A DNA stretch of 28,814 bases from Temnopleurus reevesii. Lineage: Eukaryota; Echinodermata; Echinoidea; Temnopleuroida; Temnopleuridae. The position numbers and the translations under genes were made by a program. The notes below the pieces were generated by a model, which was not told where the DNA came from, searched no databases, and saw only the letters and a list, made by a program, of their open reading frames with translations. Below, in pieces: positions 9,920 through 21,000 of this stretch. Each line of letters starts with the position of its first letter. Positions within the stretch are counted from its first letter, which is position 1. The stretch covers positions 1 to 28,814 of the forward strand of contig BQKZ01002268.1 in assembly GCA_036244855.1 (NCBI GenBank), in the 5' to 3' direction.

Positions 9920-10081
9920 CAGTAGAACTTTGTTATAAAGAGCACTGTAATAATAAACTCTTGAAATATCAAGTGATTTTCTTGGTCCTATCTCTTCATG
10001 TTTCATTGCACCTTGGCTGGTTTCAATACAAAGAGGTAAATTTTAAAGTCTCAAGGACCTCATTATAGCTAGATTCCACTG
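9920..10081. mobile_element. MITE of the CAGTGGAACCTC family, intergenic
   Basis: The left end is CAGTAGAACTTTGTTATAAAG and the right end ATAGCTAGATTCCACTG, followed by TA. The inside includes the family motif gattttcttggtcctat. The left TA is no longer recognisable. About 162 bp, diverged. Confidence 0.65.
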
Positions 10082-10479
10082 TATTATTTATGAAGATCCA
10101 ATGTACATGTATAATTATCAGTGCCAATGGTTTTGGGGGTGTATATGAACGTTTCCTATGCGGAACTCTTTGTGATATTGGAACTTAACATAAAGAATTA
10201 ATGTAAATTATTGTATTATTCATTGGTAGCAGATACTTTACATTATTTGTACAACACCAATTTCTACTAGTAAATATAATTATGGGTAACATTGTCAATT
10301 AAATGCAATTTCGTTACTTTGCGATAGATTCCCACAGATGGAAGCAGAATATCTGTATATTTTGAATTTCAATGATGATTAAACAAATTATATATCTGCA
10401 TAAAATAGAATATTGTAGCTACAGTACCGTAAAACAGGCAAGAAAGGAATGCCAGATTGAACAGGTACAAAACTTGGAC

Positions 10480-10870
10480 AATTCTCCCTATCGCATATAG
10501 CTCTCCGAATCTGAACACCTGCAGCGCACTAGTTATTTTGGCCCAGATTCTTGGCACAGGTACTTCCGGTAACATTCACGCGTTTTCCAAAGTCTATAGG
10601 CTTTCTACAGTAAACTTCGCCAGCGGCTTGTAGTGTCATATTTTTTCATCGATTTTTGCGAATAAAAGCATCATTTTATATTTTTTTTTTCATATCATTT
10701 ATTTGTTATATGGGTTTCTTTTACGAAGCGGCCCAATGCTGGGCTTCCGACGCAAAACGAAGAAATTACGCTAAATATACATGGATTGAAATTTCTTAGA
10801 TTTCTTAGACGTTTAAAGTGAAATCAAGATGGATCCCGGAAGTGAATGGCTATATGCGATAAGGAGAATT
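10480..10870. mobile_element. Element with 22-bp terminal inverted repeats
   Basis: Left AATTCTCCCTATCGCATATAGC (10480-10501) and right arm 10849-10870 are reverse complements with one mismatch. Inner ACTTCCGG (10561) and CCGGAAGT (10835) also pair. About 391 bp, no coding capacity; the target duplication is not clear. Confidence 0.7.
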
Positions 10871-10899
10871 AAAAGAATCCTATTTTGAAAATATAGATC

Positions 10900-12560
10900 A
10901 CTCTGAGGATTCTATTCTGGGGTAGATCTTTCAATCAATGAGGACAATTTTAAAAAATTGAAACAAATCTGTTACAAGCAGACGTAAATATAATGTGAGT
11001 TTTGTCCTCGTTCTCCATTGTATTTCTGTTCATTCAGTTATACAGAAAACATGTATAAAAGTGAGCATAAAAGACAAAGAAATTGGACAATTTAAAGTAC
11101 ACAACTTTCATTCAAGCTTTCGCAATTATAGCTCTAGAAAACGAAAAATCTTACTTTTCCTCTAATCCTGCAAAAACCGAGTACATTTATATCGGGTGTT
11201 CCATCTGCTTACTGTATAAACCGGGAAGACAAAATGTACATTATTTTCTGTGTGAAAGCTTGAATGGGAGTCATTTAATTTATCCTATTTCTTTGTCTGT
11301 TCTGCTTGCAGTGGTTACTAATCACATATAAGCACCGTGATTCAAAAGAAATAAACAAGTAGACAAAATATGAACTCTCAATTCACACATTTACAGTAAA
11401 TCTAACAGACAAAAGGAATTTCCTTCCTAGAATGTTGTCATTGTACCTGTCGGATATCCCACAAATATGCTTTTGTCTGCTTGATATTAGGCCAAGAAAA
11501 TGATATTTTTTATATCCCTCCATTGACCAATTTCCAAAATGCTTGAACTAAACTAAACAGAGCTTGATTTTTTTTTAAAATGAATGTTGGCTTTTCATTC
11601 CTTTCTTGATCTCATTCTCCACATGGCAAAACAAAATCTTCCTCACTGGTGTAATTTTTGTTCACTCTAGGGGCGGGCAAAAGTGTTGAGGTCACTTATT
11701 TTGTCCACTTTTTGTTCCTGTTGTGAGCAAGGTAAACACATGTTATGATGTAAATGAGAATATGATGATTAAATTAGTCAAAACAACCTCATCGCTCATT
11801 TACGTCATCATGAAGGAAATCTGTTTGATAGGATTTTAAAAATATCGACAAAATTTATGTATATTGTATTGTGAGGAAAGTACTAGGTGAAATCATATAT
11901 AACCAAGTTACTTTGTAAATCTTGTGTATTAGTACATGTACATGTATGTAAAATTAAATTATCATTATTATAAAAGTGCTGTTTTCATTAAAAATTATAT
12001 AGGTATTATATGCATTTGACTTTGACTCACTTTGTTTTGTATGTATTTGTACTAGTTTGTAGAAATTTTACGAACATTGAGTATTTTGAAAGCTAAAGCA
12101 TTATATTTCAAATTCTTGGACCAGTATGATTGTTGAAACATTATGGCTAGAAAATCACGAAACACAATTTGACGACTTAATAGATAACCTTTAATAAAAA
12201 AAAATGAGCCGTATTTATTGCAAGATGTATTGCTCAGTACCCTTTAACGGATATACACATATCATGCATTTACAATAGCTCCAGAAAACATTCTAACCTA
12301 TTAGAAGGATGTGGGGCTCTGGTGAGAGGCCCAATAAATTTGTTGCACACATTGAAAATGTTTATTGGAAACTAATGTAATTTTCAGCCTCATCTGATCT
12401 GCTTGACAGACTAATGAAATAATTTAATAAATGCATAGGTGCAAGTGTGTTTGAATGGCTAAGCAAGGTACTTGACAAGTAATGATTTTGCACAACATCA
12501 TGAATATACAAGATTCGTCAATCGCGACTTACGCCATGATCTTAAATGAAATGCAAGCCA
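10900..12560. other. Intergenic, no gene recognised
   Basis: AT-rich. The only structure noted is an imperfect 13-bp inverted pair, TGATGTAAATGAG (11746-11758) and CTCATTTACGTCA (11795-11807). Confidence 0.5.
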
Positions 12561-12569
12561 ACATGGATA

Positions 12570-12722
12570 AACCTGGGCTCTGTAACGTACCTGTAACGTA
12601 AAGGTTTGCCATTAATCACAAATTTGAAAGAGCAATTATTATTGGTCATGGATCAGGAAATGTGCATGAAACGAAGATTGGCTGATTTCATTAGCAATTA
12701 GCAATTAATCGCAAACCTTTAT
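12570..12722. mobile_element. Diverged copy of the GGGCC..GTAACATAAAG MITE
   Basis: The left part reads GGGCTCTGTAACGTACCTGTAACGTAAAGGTTTGCCATTAATC (positions from 12578), with an apparent local duplication of the GTAACGTA motif. The right part ends AGCAATTAATCGCAAACCTTTATGTT without the terminal GGCCC. Intergenic. Confidence 0.65.
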
Positions 12723-12729
12723 GTTTTCA

Positions 12730-13650
12730 AATATCTTGTGTTCTATAAAGAATCAAAATGAAAACTTAAGCTGGGAAATCTATAAATGTCTACTGGAAAT
12801 CAATATTCCAAGAACAAGAGAAAAAAGTGGCACTCTCATTTTTGGTGGTAGGGATATATTTCTACACGTAGCTCAAAAATCTTTTACACGGAACACAGAT
12901 ATTTGCTGAAATCAGTCATCAAATCTATCCATGTTGGCTCGTATGTTAAGAAGAAATAATATTGAAAATATCAGGTTTCAATGATTTTGGAATTGTAGAT
13001 ATTACAAGTAACATGTGCATGATGTCAGCATCATCAAGGTATTTCGGCTCTATGCCTTACCAACATTCTTGATGGTAACCTGTGCTCATACTTGCATCAT
13101 TGCCCACTATCGAGAAGTTTAATCATGTATATGCAATTTACCAAGCATTATACATTTTTGGTGCACACAAAATGCATTCTGACCGGTGGACATTGGGCAA
13201 AAATAATAAGCGCTCAGGTGACATATTCTACAAGTATCTCCTTTGCTAGATATTTGATCGAATTTCAGTAAAAGAAATTCACATACTGACGACTTATTTT
13301 TGTCTTAGGGTTATGCTAAATCATTTGGAATAAAGATTCCCATTACTGTGTAGATTTCCATGAAGTAATAGCACCGCTGAAGTTAAATGATCAATACCCA
13401 AGAAATCTTCAGATATAAAATCAAACGTGATGAAAATCAGGCTCAGGTATGACACAAATTTCCTTAGGCAGGATGATTAATCAACAATTGATGTTCTCCA
13501 TCCATGAGTAAATTTTTATCTGCTGTGCTCGTAAATGCACTCAGTACACATGTTCAATGGATTTGACCAAGGTAACTAGGTGTAAAGTGCAACAAGCATT
13601 GCATCATGACGGACATGAGCGCTATCAACCATTACTGTATAAACTGAAAT
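12730..13650. other. Intergenic, no gene recognised
   Basis: AT-rich sequence between the MITE at 12570-12722 and the PUS3 3' end. Short open frames show no family signature. Confidence 0.5.
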
Positions 13651-13662
13651 CTTTGCGGTGTT

Positions 13663-13668
13663 TTTATT
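13663..13668 (-). promoter_or_regulatory. Candidate PUS3 poly(A) signal AATAAA
   Basis: The minus-strand AATAAA (tttatt on +) lies about 223 nt beyond the PUS3 stop codon. It is the nearest canonical hexamer seen downstream of that stop. Position is plausible; usage is not shown. Confidence 0.45.
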
Positions 13669-13890
13669 TTCGCTAATTTCGTGGTCTTTGCCTCACAAAA
13701 ATTTCCACTTTGTATGATGCACATTCATATGAGAGCAAACACTGTCAAAAATGTGAAAATAAACAGTAAACATGTCGAAATTGTTAAAAATCGCGAAAAC
13801 ATCTGCATGCTATATTGGCGTATGCAGTATGTGCTTGAGTCATTTGAAGAAAGATGGCCTCCTGACGACGTCATTAAAAGGAGGTATTTA

Positions 13891-15053
13891 TCACGACACT
13901 TCTTCTGACGGGGTGTCGTCAACTTTCCTTCGTTTCGCAAAGTGCTCGATCCTGTTCTCCAGACTCTCTGAAACAGTTGGGAAATGAAAAAAAAATTGAA
14001 AAATTAGAAAAAAAATACATAATTCCCTACTGTACATAATTCCATTATCATAATCCATAATCATTTGATAGCATTACACATTGCACACTAATGAGATATG
14101 AATGATGAAAAGTTGCATCAGGAATGTCCCATATGAATGCGACTGAAAGTTTATAATTAATGAAGTTCGCATCGTCCCAAAAATAATGTTGGGGAAAGCC
14201 ACGTCACCATCCCCCAAATATTTCATTAACAGGATGGGTGCTTTCATGCATCTACGTTCCTTTTATTACTTTCCCCCAAACTTAAATCTGTGGCTTTTGC
14301 CTCTTTCAATGTAGGTTAACAAATTTAGGAGTACTAAATAATAATGATGAAATATTTAAGCATTTATAATTATGCTTTGTTTTCTCACAGTAATTAACTG
14401 AGTAAAATAGGCATAATAAATGGAAGTCAAAGAGAGGTTGAACGGTATATAGGAAAATATGTAGGATACGTACCTGCTCTCTGCCTGTCTAGTAGAGGTT
14501 TATGGTTTTTATTTGGTAATCCTAAGAGAAGACAGGTAGCTTGCCTCTTAACTGTTGGCTTGGAACCAGAGGAATCTACAACATCATCTAGGAAGAAAAA
14601 GACACCATTCTCATAAATTCTTATACATTCAGAACCAAAATTATCATATTTTATCCTGACTTTATGGATTTTTAATCCTATCCCCAGAACTCACTTCCTG
14701 GCTTTCCAGGTAGCCTGGTAACCCTGATTTTGCACTATGTATTTTCCTAGTGATGCCCATCTTCTGGATAATTGATGAAATTTAGTATTGTAAAAATTTA
14801 CTGCTTACCTCACAGGTGGACAATTTCACAAAAAAGCTTTTGCTCATTTCTCCAAAGAAAAAATACTTGTTCAATCAATTGGTTATCGATTTTTTAATAT
14901 TAGGATCATTAGCTTTAAAATAATACTTGTTAAAAAAAAATCCTGTAAGTAAGTTAAAGACCTACCTATGTCCTTGGAATGGTTGTTCACAGGAGCTGAA
15001 GTGAGCCCGTCAAGCATTGCACGCATCATGGATGACCTGTCAACAAAATATAC

Positions 15054-15087
<34 letters not shown>

Positions 15088-18000
15088 TAATAATAATAAT
15101 AATAATAATAGATGCAATTTATATAGCACACATATCCACTCTGCTGAGTGCTCGAACATCTGTAAATCAGCATTTTTATTACATTCACAAACATATCATC
15201 AGTGGTCTTGGGGAAAGTGGTATACAAAATGGGACTGCCACATTCTCAAAGGGTAACAAAACACACTTTTGAAGTCTGCTAATTCTCTAGAACTTGTTTT
15301 AATGTGAACGGCATTAACTCTTTCACTACAAAATTTCAGTTTCCAAGTTTCCTATATATGTACGGAATAAAATGCAGGAAATTAGGGGGAAAATGGAATA
15401 CATAGGGAAAGCATTGTAAGTGTTTACTTTATGTTCAGACAGAGAGCCGCTCTCACCGGCTCGAAACAAGGTCAGAAGTCACGCAGATTAGCGTACGGCT
15501 TGCCGTACAATATATGTATGTAGTATCTTATCGCGCCGCTTTGAGCGGTGTGCCATAGTGAAAGAGTTAATAATAATAATAAAAATATATATATATATAT
15601 ATATATATATGAATTATAAGGTGCCAAATCCACTAACAATGACTGCTCAAGAAGCCCAAGACAGGGAGAGTGAAAAAAAACGGAGAGAGGTATGTAAGCA
15701 AGCAGCCAACGAGGCACGCATGAAAATAATATAGAATGGTCTTGTGTTTGAATGCCAGATTGTAATAATCACTTGACATATCTTTAGGAGAAATGAGCTG
15801 ACTTCATTATTGTATTCTTGAAGAGCGAAACTGAAATTTACAAACAATAATATAAAACTGAATAAAAATAGATACAATGTAACAAGAGATACATAACTTT
15901 AATTGGCAAAAGGAATACAAAATAAAAGGAATTCTCTAGTTTCAGTTAGCACAAAGAAGGGAGAGAATGAGGTAAAATGAAAGGGAGAATAAAAATATGA
16001 AAAACAGCCAATTCAAAATATAAAAAAAAATACTTAGAAATATATAACAATGGTCACTTCATTTTTTTTTATTGTTCTGAAACAGGTCATAGAACATCAG
16101 AGCATGATATTTTCACAATAAAGACAACTACCAATTCTTTGGCATGAAACTGGCATGAATGACAGACAATCAACTCACAATTAAATAAAGTTATTAAAAA
16201 TTACTGAGACACCAAATTAATCACACATCAATCAAGTACAGGCAACTCTTACATAATCTTACCTCACCATGTGACCAGTCCACATTTCTTGGAATTGAAT
16301 GATGTTTCTCTCACGAATCGCTACGGAGAAAAACAATAAAACTTTTGATAAATGACTCTAGAAAAGTCCCACTTTCCAATGCACTAATTTAATACTTGGG
16401 TGTGAGTTTGGAAAAATTTTAAGAGTATTCATGAGAATTTGGTAAAAATCTTTAAATTGGCAACATGATACACACTTGAAGATCATTAACTTCCATGAAG
16501 ATTGGAAACCCTAAAGTACAGGGTGCTCTGATGCTCTCAAGATGCCATACTCTATTAATGACCGAACCATCAAAATCTTCCCAAAGATCACTTGCACTAG
16601 TTCAGGGCACTACAAACCCACTTGCCCAGGGCAACAAAATTTAGCTGTCAGGCAAGTAAATGAAATTATCACTTGCCAAACAGATTTAAACTACCATAGT
16701 TTTCCGTTGTATATGTAAATTGGCTAACCATCGATTTTGGGCAAGAGAAACTTTTGTTTGTGCAAGTGATTTTAAGAATTGGTTGCCCGGGCAACTGGTG
16801 ACAAAAATTCTTGTAGCACCCTGTAGTCATTCAGCTTCCATTTCAAAACGCATCAAACCATGTGTAAATAATAAGCTTTTATACTGTGTTCTTAAAACCA
16901 CACCGCCAATCAGGAGGCACATGTACATCGACGCCTGCTCACCGCAGAAAGACCTTTCCCCTGATTGCACATGATATTAGATGGAGTGGTTAACATTGCA
17001 AAGTCATTTCCCAAATGAGCAGGTACCCTGTTTTGATTGACGTAAAAGATCCGACCACATCCACGTTCAGACAATAATGTTCAGACGTTCAGACCTTTCA
17101 GATTTGAAACAACCTCTTCTGTGATTATCCGTCTTTGATTTTTTTAATTTATCTATATTCCATTTCATTCAAACAAAGTGACAAAAGATAGTACATCTTA
17201 AATATATAGAATATAAATTGTACAGAACAATAATTTAAAACAATAATTCGAAAAACTTTTTGGTAAAAGTATAACATTTGAATAATGCAAGCGTCTAAAA
17301 AAATGATAAGTGTCTATTTAAGGCACAGAAAGTGATTTATTTAGCTTTAATGAAAAATTCTGCCCTGAAACTTACCTTCATCATATATCCATGAAATGCC
17401 TTCATATGCACAGTCATAGAGAACAAGAGGAAAGTCCATAGCCATTGGATACTGAGGTTTGCACGGCTCATTTTCTACATCGAGGAGCTGATCAATAATC
17501 TGAAGAAAAAAAAATTTAAGAATGCAATTCGTTTATTCTGAATTCTCTTTCTTTACAAATTATATTGTGATATTTGATACATATTAGTAGATGAGAACCC
17601 ATGATCATCATCAATCATGATTCGTTTTAAATTATTTTTGACTTCTTGACAATTTAGTTGGGGTCAAGAAAGCGAGCATCATGTAGTGAGTAAAAAAACG
17701 GTTGTATACAGATCTTGATTGGTCAAGAAAAAAATGTTTCAGCCTACTCCAAACTATCATCCCATCTCTGGTGTCAAAAGACGCACTAAGGGGGTGTTGC
17801 TAAGAATCAACTGCAAATCAACTGCAACTTTGGAATTTGTAACGCACATTTTTATTCGTGTGCGCATTTGACAAGACGCGCATTAAACAATGATTTTGAT
17901 TGGCGTATTCCGATCAACTGCAACCTGCGATCAATTGCAACCTTTGAGCAACACCCCCTAAGACTGGTAAAATTATCATGTACTTGCATCAAATGCTATG

Positions 18001-21000
18001 AAATCATTCCAAAGTTACAGCTGAATTTAAGCAACAGGATACAATGACCTAAGCTAATCGAAAAGGGTTTAGGCACGTCTTTTATCTCTTACCTGTGTGA
18101 AGCAATGTCTTATAAATTGTTAGAGTGAGTTAGAGTTATAGATAGAGTAACATCAGAACAGGTACAACTTTCAGGGGCTCAGTACCTGCAAGTTTCACCA
18201 AAATCGTTCTTAAAGTTACGCATGATTTTAAGATCGACTGGTATCAATTTTTGCGCTAAATGCGCTTACTGTTATGAATTACTACGCGCAAGAAGGGATA
18301 CCAGTCGATCTTAAAGTCGTTCTTAAAGTCTTTCTTATCTCGGTGAAACACCTCCCTGAAGCGAGAAAGACAGGTACTTAGAAATGTTCTGCAGAGTACT
18401 CAACTAACAACGTACAAACCCTCAATAGATTCAATGGATTCAGAGTAATCTTTAAAGGGGAACTACACTCAGGTATTAAATTGCTATCATTAAATGAAGA
18501 AAAATAAGATGAACAAACTGTGAAAATTTGAGCAAAATCGGATAATCCATTCAAAAGTTATGAATTTTCAAAGTTTTATTTTACACCCCTCATGAGCTCC
18601 TTACATTGGCAAACGTACATGTACAAAATGGCTGCAAACATGGAGAACTCTCCATTTGCTTTGCACACAAAAATTTTACATTTTCCTCTTTTTCCAGAAA
18701 AGTAGACAAAATTTTGTTTCTTCGGTTAAATATATTATAGCCACATCAGTTCTGGAAGCATTCCAGAAAGAACAGTATTGATTCCTCATTTAAAATGTGA
18801 TATTGATCCATTTTCAATAAATTCATATACAAAGTGAATGAGGAGTTCTCCATGTGTGACATCACAGATTATGCTAATTAGCTAAACGCATGCCAATTCA
18901 AGGATGCCCAGCACAGGGGGAAATGATAACTTTGAAAATTCATAACTTTTGAACGGATGATCCGATTTTGCTAAAATTTTCACAGATTGTTCATCTGATT
19001 TTTCTTCATTTATTGATGGTACATTATTGTCTGGGTGTAATTCCCCTTTAAGCACTAGTGCCCAAATTCAGAAAACTCTGTAATCATCTGTAGAAAAACA
19101 ATGTTAGCTGCCATAGCAAACACTCATTGTGCGCATAAAGCACTTCTTATAGGTGGTTGCACAGCAGTCTCTTTTAACATTACACAAGCAGAGGAGACAC
19201 CATGAAATTAATAACCAATGGCACATTGAGATATTTACTTCTTATGAAAGTTAATATATGTTTGCTGACATAAAAGATAAATAAGTTTTCAGAATTTGGA
19301 CATAGGTGAGAGTCAGAAACTAGCCGATTATGGTCTAGGCTAAGCATTGTTCCTTGTCGTGTGATTGGGCTGGTCCCTAGAGGCCTTGCTATCGAAAACA
19401 TCTTCACCTCCAATATGAGCACTAACCTCCGGTTTCTCTTTGTGTTGTCCAATAAAGAAGAGGATTGCTGTGATACATCGTACTTGATGGTAAAGGAATG
19501 CTAGACCACTGATGGTAAACTCGTACATCCGGTATCCTCCCGAGCTAAAGAATGACAAAATTAAAAGCGAACTCGTTTGGATTGCTGATTTAAGTCTTTC
19601 GGGATCTGCAATAATATATTGGTATTACCTTGGTCAGTGTATCTAGATAGCTGTAGAGTGAACAGCTCATGTAAGGTATATAATATGCAACGTAAACAAG
19701 GTATTATATTTTCCACTCTCTAGAAAGCATTCTTGCAGTACACTTCAAGGTGCTCTAAGCTATTTTTACCGCAATAGGTGACTTCCACAAAGACTTCCAC
19801 AAACTCTGTGATACTGGGTTGTGTTTTATGAAGCTGCTCTATGCATGACTCTAAGAATAACTGGTAACTCTTTCTTTGGTGCGATTTAGTGCCAGGGGAT
19901 ACCACTGAGTGCAAGAAAGGGTCATCAGTTGTTCGTAGAGTCGTGCGAAGATCTATGCACAGATTAATGAAACACAACCCAGGAAAGATGAACTTCTGAA
20001 AATGAATTCATCCATCTAATATCCAGCCAAATCAAAGAATAAAGAAATACAAAGACAACTTCATCATTTAGGAATATCAAACCTCCAAAACACTCCCCAA
20101 ATCCAATAAAACTGATGTCCCCCAAAACTGACTTAAAACAATGTTTTATGTTTCAGAGTGTTAAGTATGGGTTAAATATCCCAAAATGGCATTCATAAAC
20201 TCGAGATTGACCCAGGAAAAAAGAATATTATTTGGTAAACATTCCCTTATGGAAGCGTCATAGTGTAGTGGTTCTGACTCTCGCCTTTCAGGCAGAAGTT
20301 CACGGTTCGAGTCCTACCCATGGCATTAATTTCCTTCAGCAAGAAATTCATCCACACTGTGCTGCACTCAACCCAGGTGAAAAATGGGTACCTGGCAAGA
20401 ATTTATTCATTGGAATGCTTGGGCGCCTAACTGGCTTGCTCAGCAGTTATAGCCAGGGTAATAATATGGTACCTAGTATCAAGAGCAGTAGAGTATATGC
20501 ATATAGTGATTGCGCTATATAAATGGACCTATCATTATCATTATTATATAAGAATTTCCATTGGTTCCAGTTTGGGTATTGACCCGCTCACGAAACTGCC
20601 TTTGAGAATTAATGCATAGAATACTATGCAGCTAAATATATCGTCCGTGTTTTCACGAAGTGACGGGAGCCAGAGGGTACAGTTATACGAGATTAGTTAC
20701 AAATCCATTGAAACGTGTCCTTCTATAGAATTAACACATGGTTCGATGGGATGTCCGTTGAAAACAAAAATGCCCTTTGGCCTACGTCGCTTCGTGAAAA
20801 TACGGACGATACAGATTAACCAGTATCTACCTATCATCTAGTTGTCTGATCTCTGCCGATCGGATAGTCCGTAAATGCTTCACCACTCCATTGCCAACAT
20901 CCATCTTGCAGAAGTTCCTGAAGTCAAACGTTCCGACAAGCTTCTGAGCTGCCTCGTTCATCAGCCGGGTGTCGAGATCTCCAGCAGGAAAGAAGTACTT

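Noticed and set aside
13625..13810. Possible inverted element near the PUS3 3' end (TTTGCGGTG..ATTTTCGC)
   Set aside because: A matching right end could not be identified with confidence.
15017..15256. Poly-Asn and poly-Tyr open frames
   Set aside because: Translations of the (AAT)n microsatellite; only 15036-14966 on the minus strand is coding (PUS3 exon 10).
20254..20330. Possible functional tRNA gene
   Set aside because: The promoter boxes are good, but the cloverleaf arms do not pair and the sequence continues into a SINE body.
20232..20522. 96-codon plus-strand open frame
   Set aside because: It coincides with a tRNA-derived SINE containing box A and box B, so it is not a gene.
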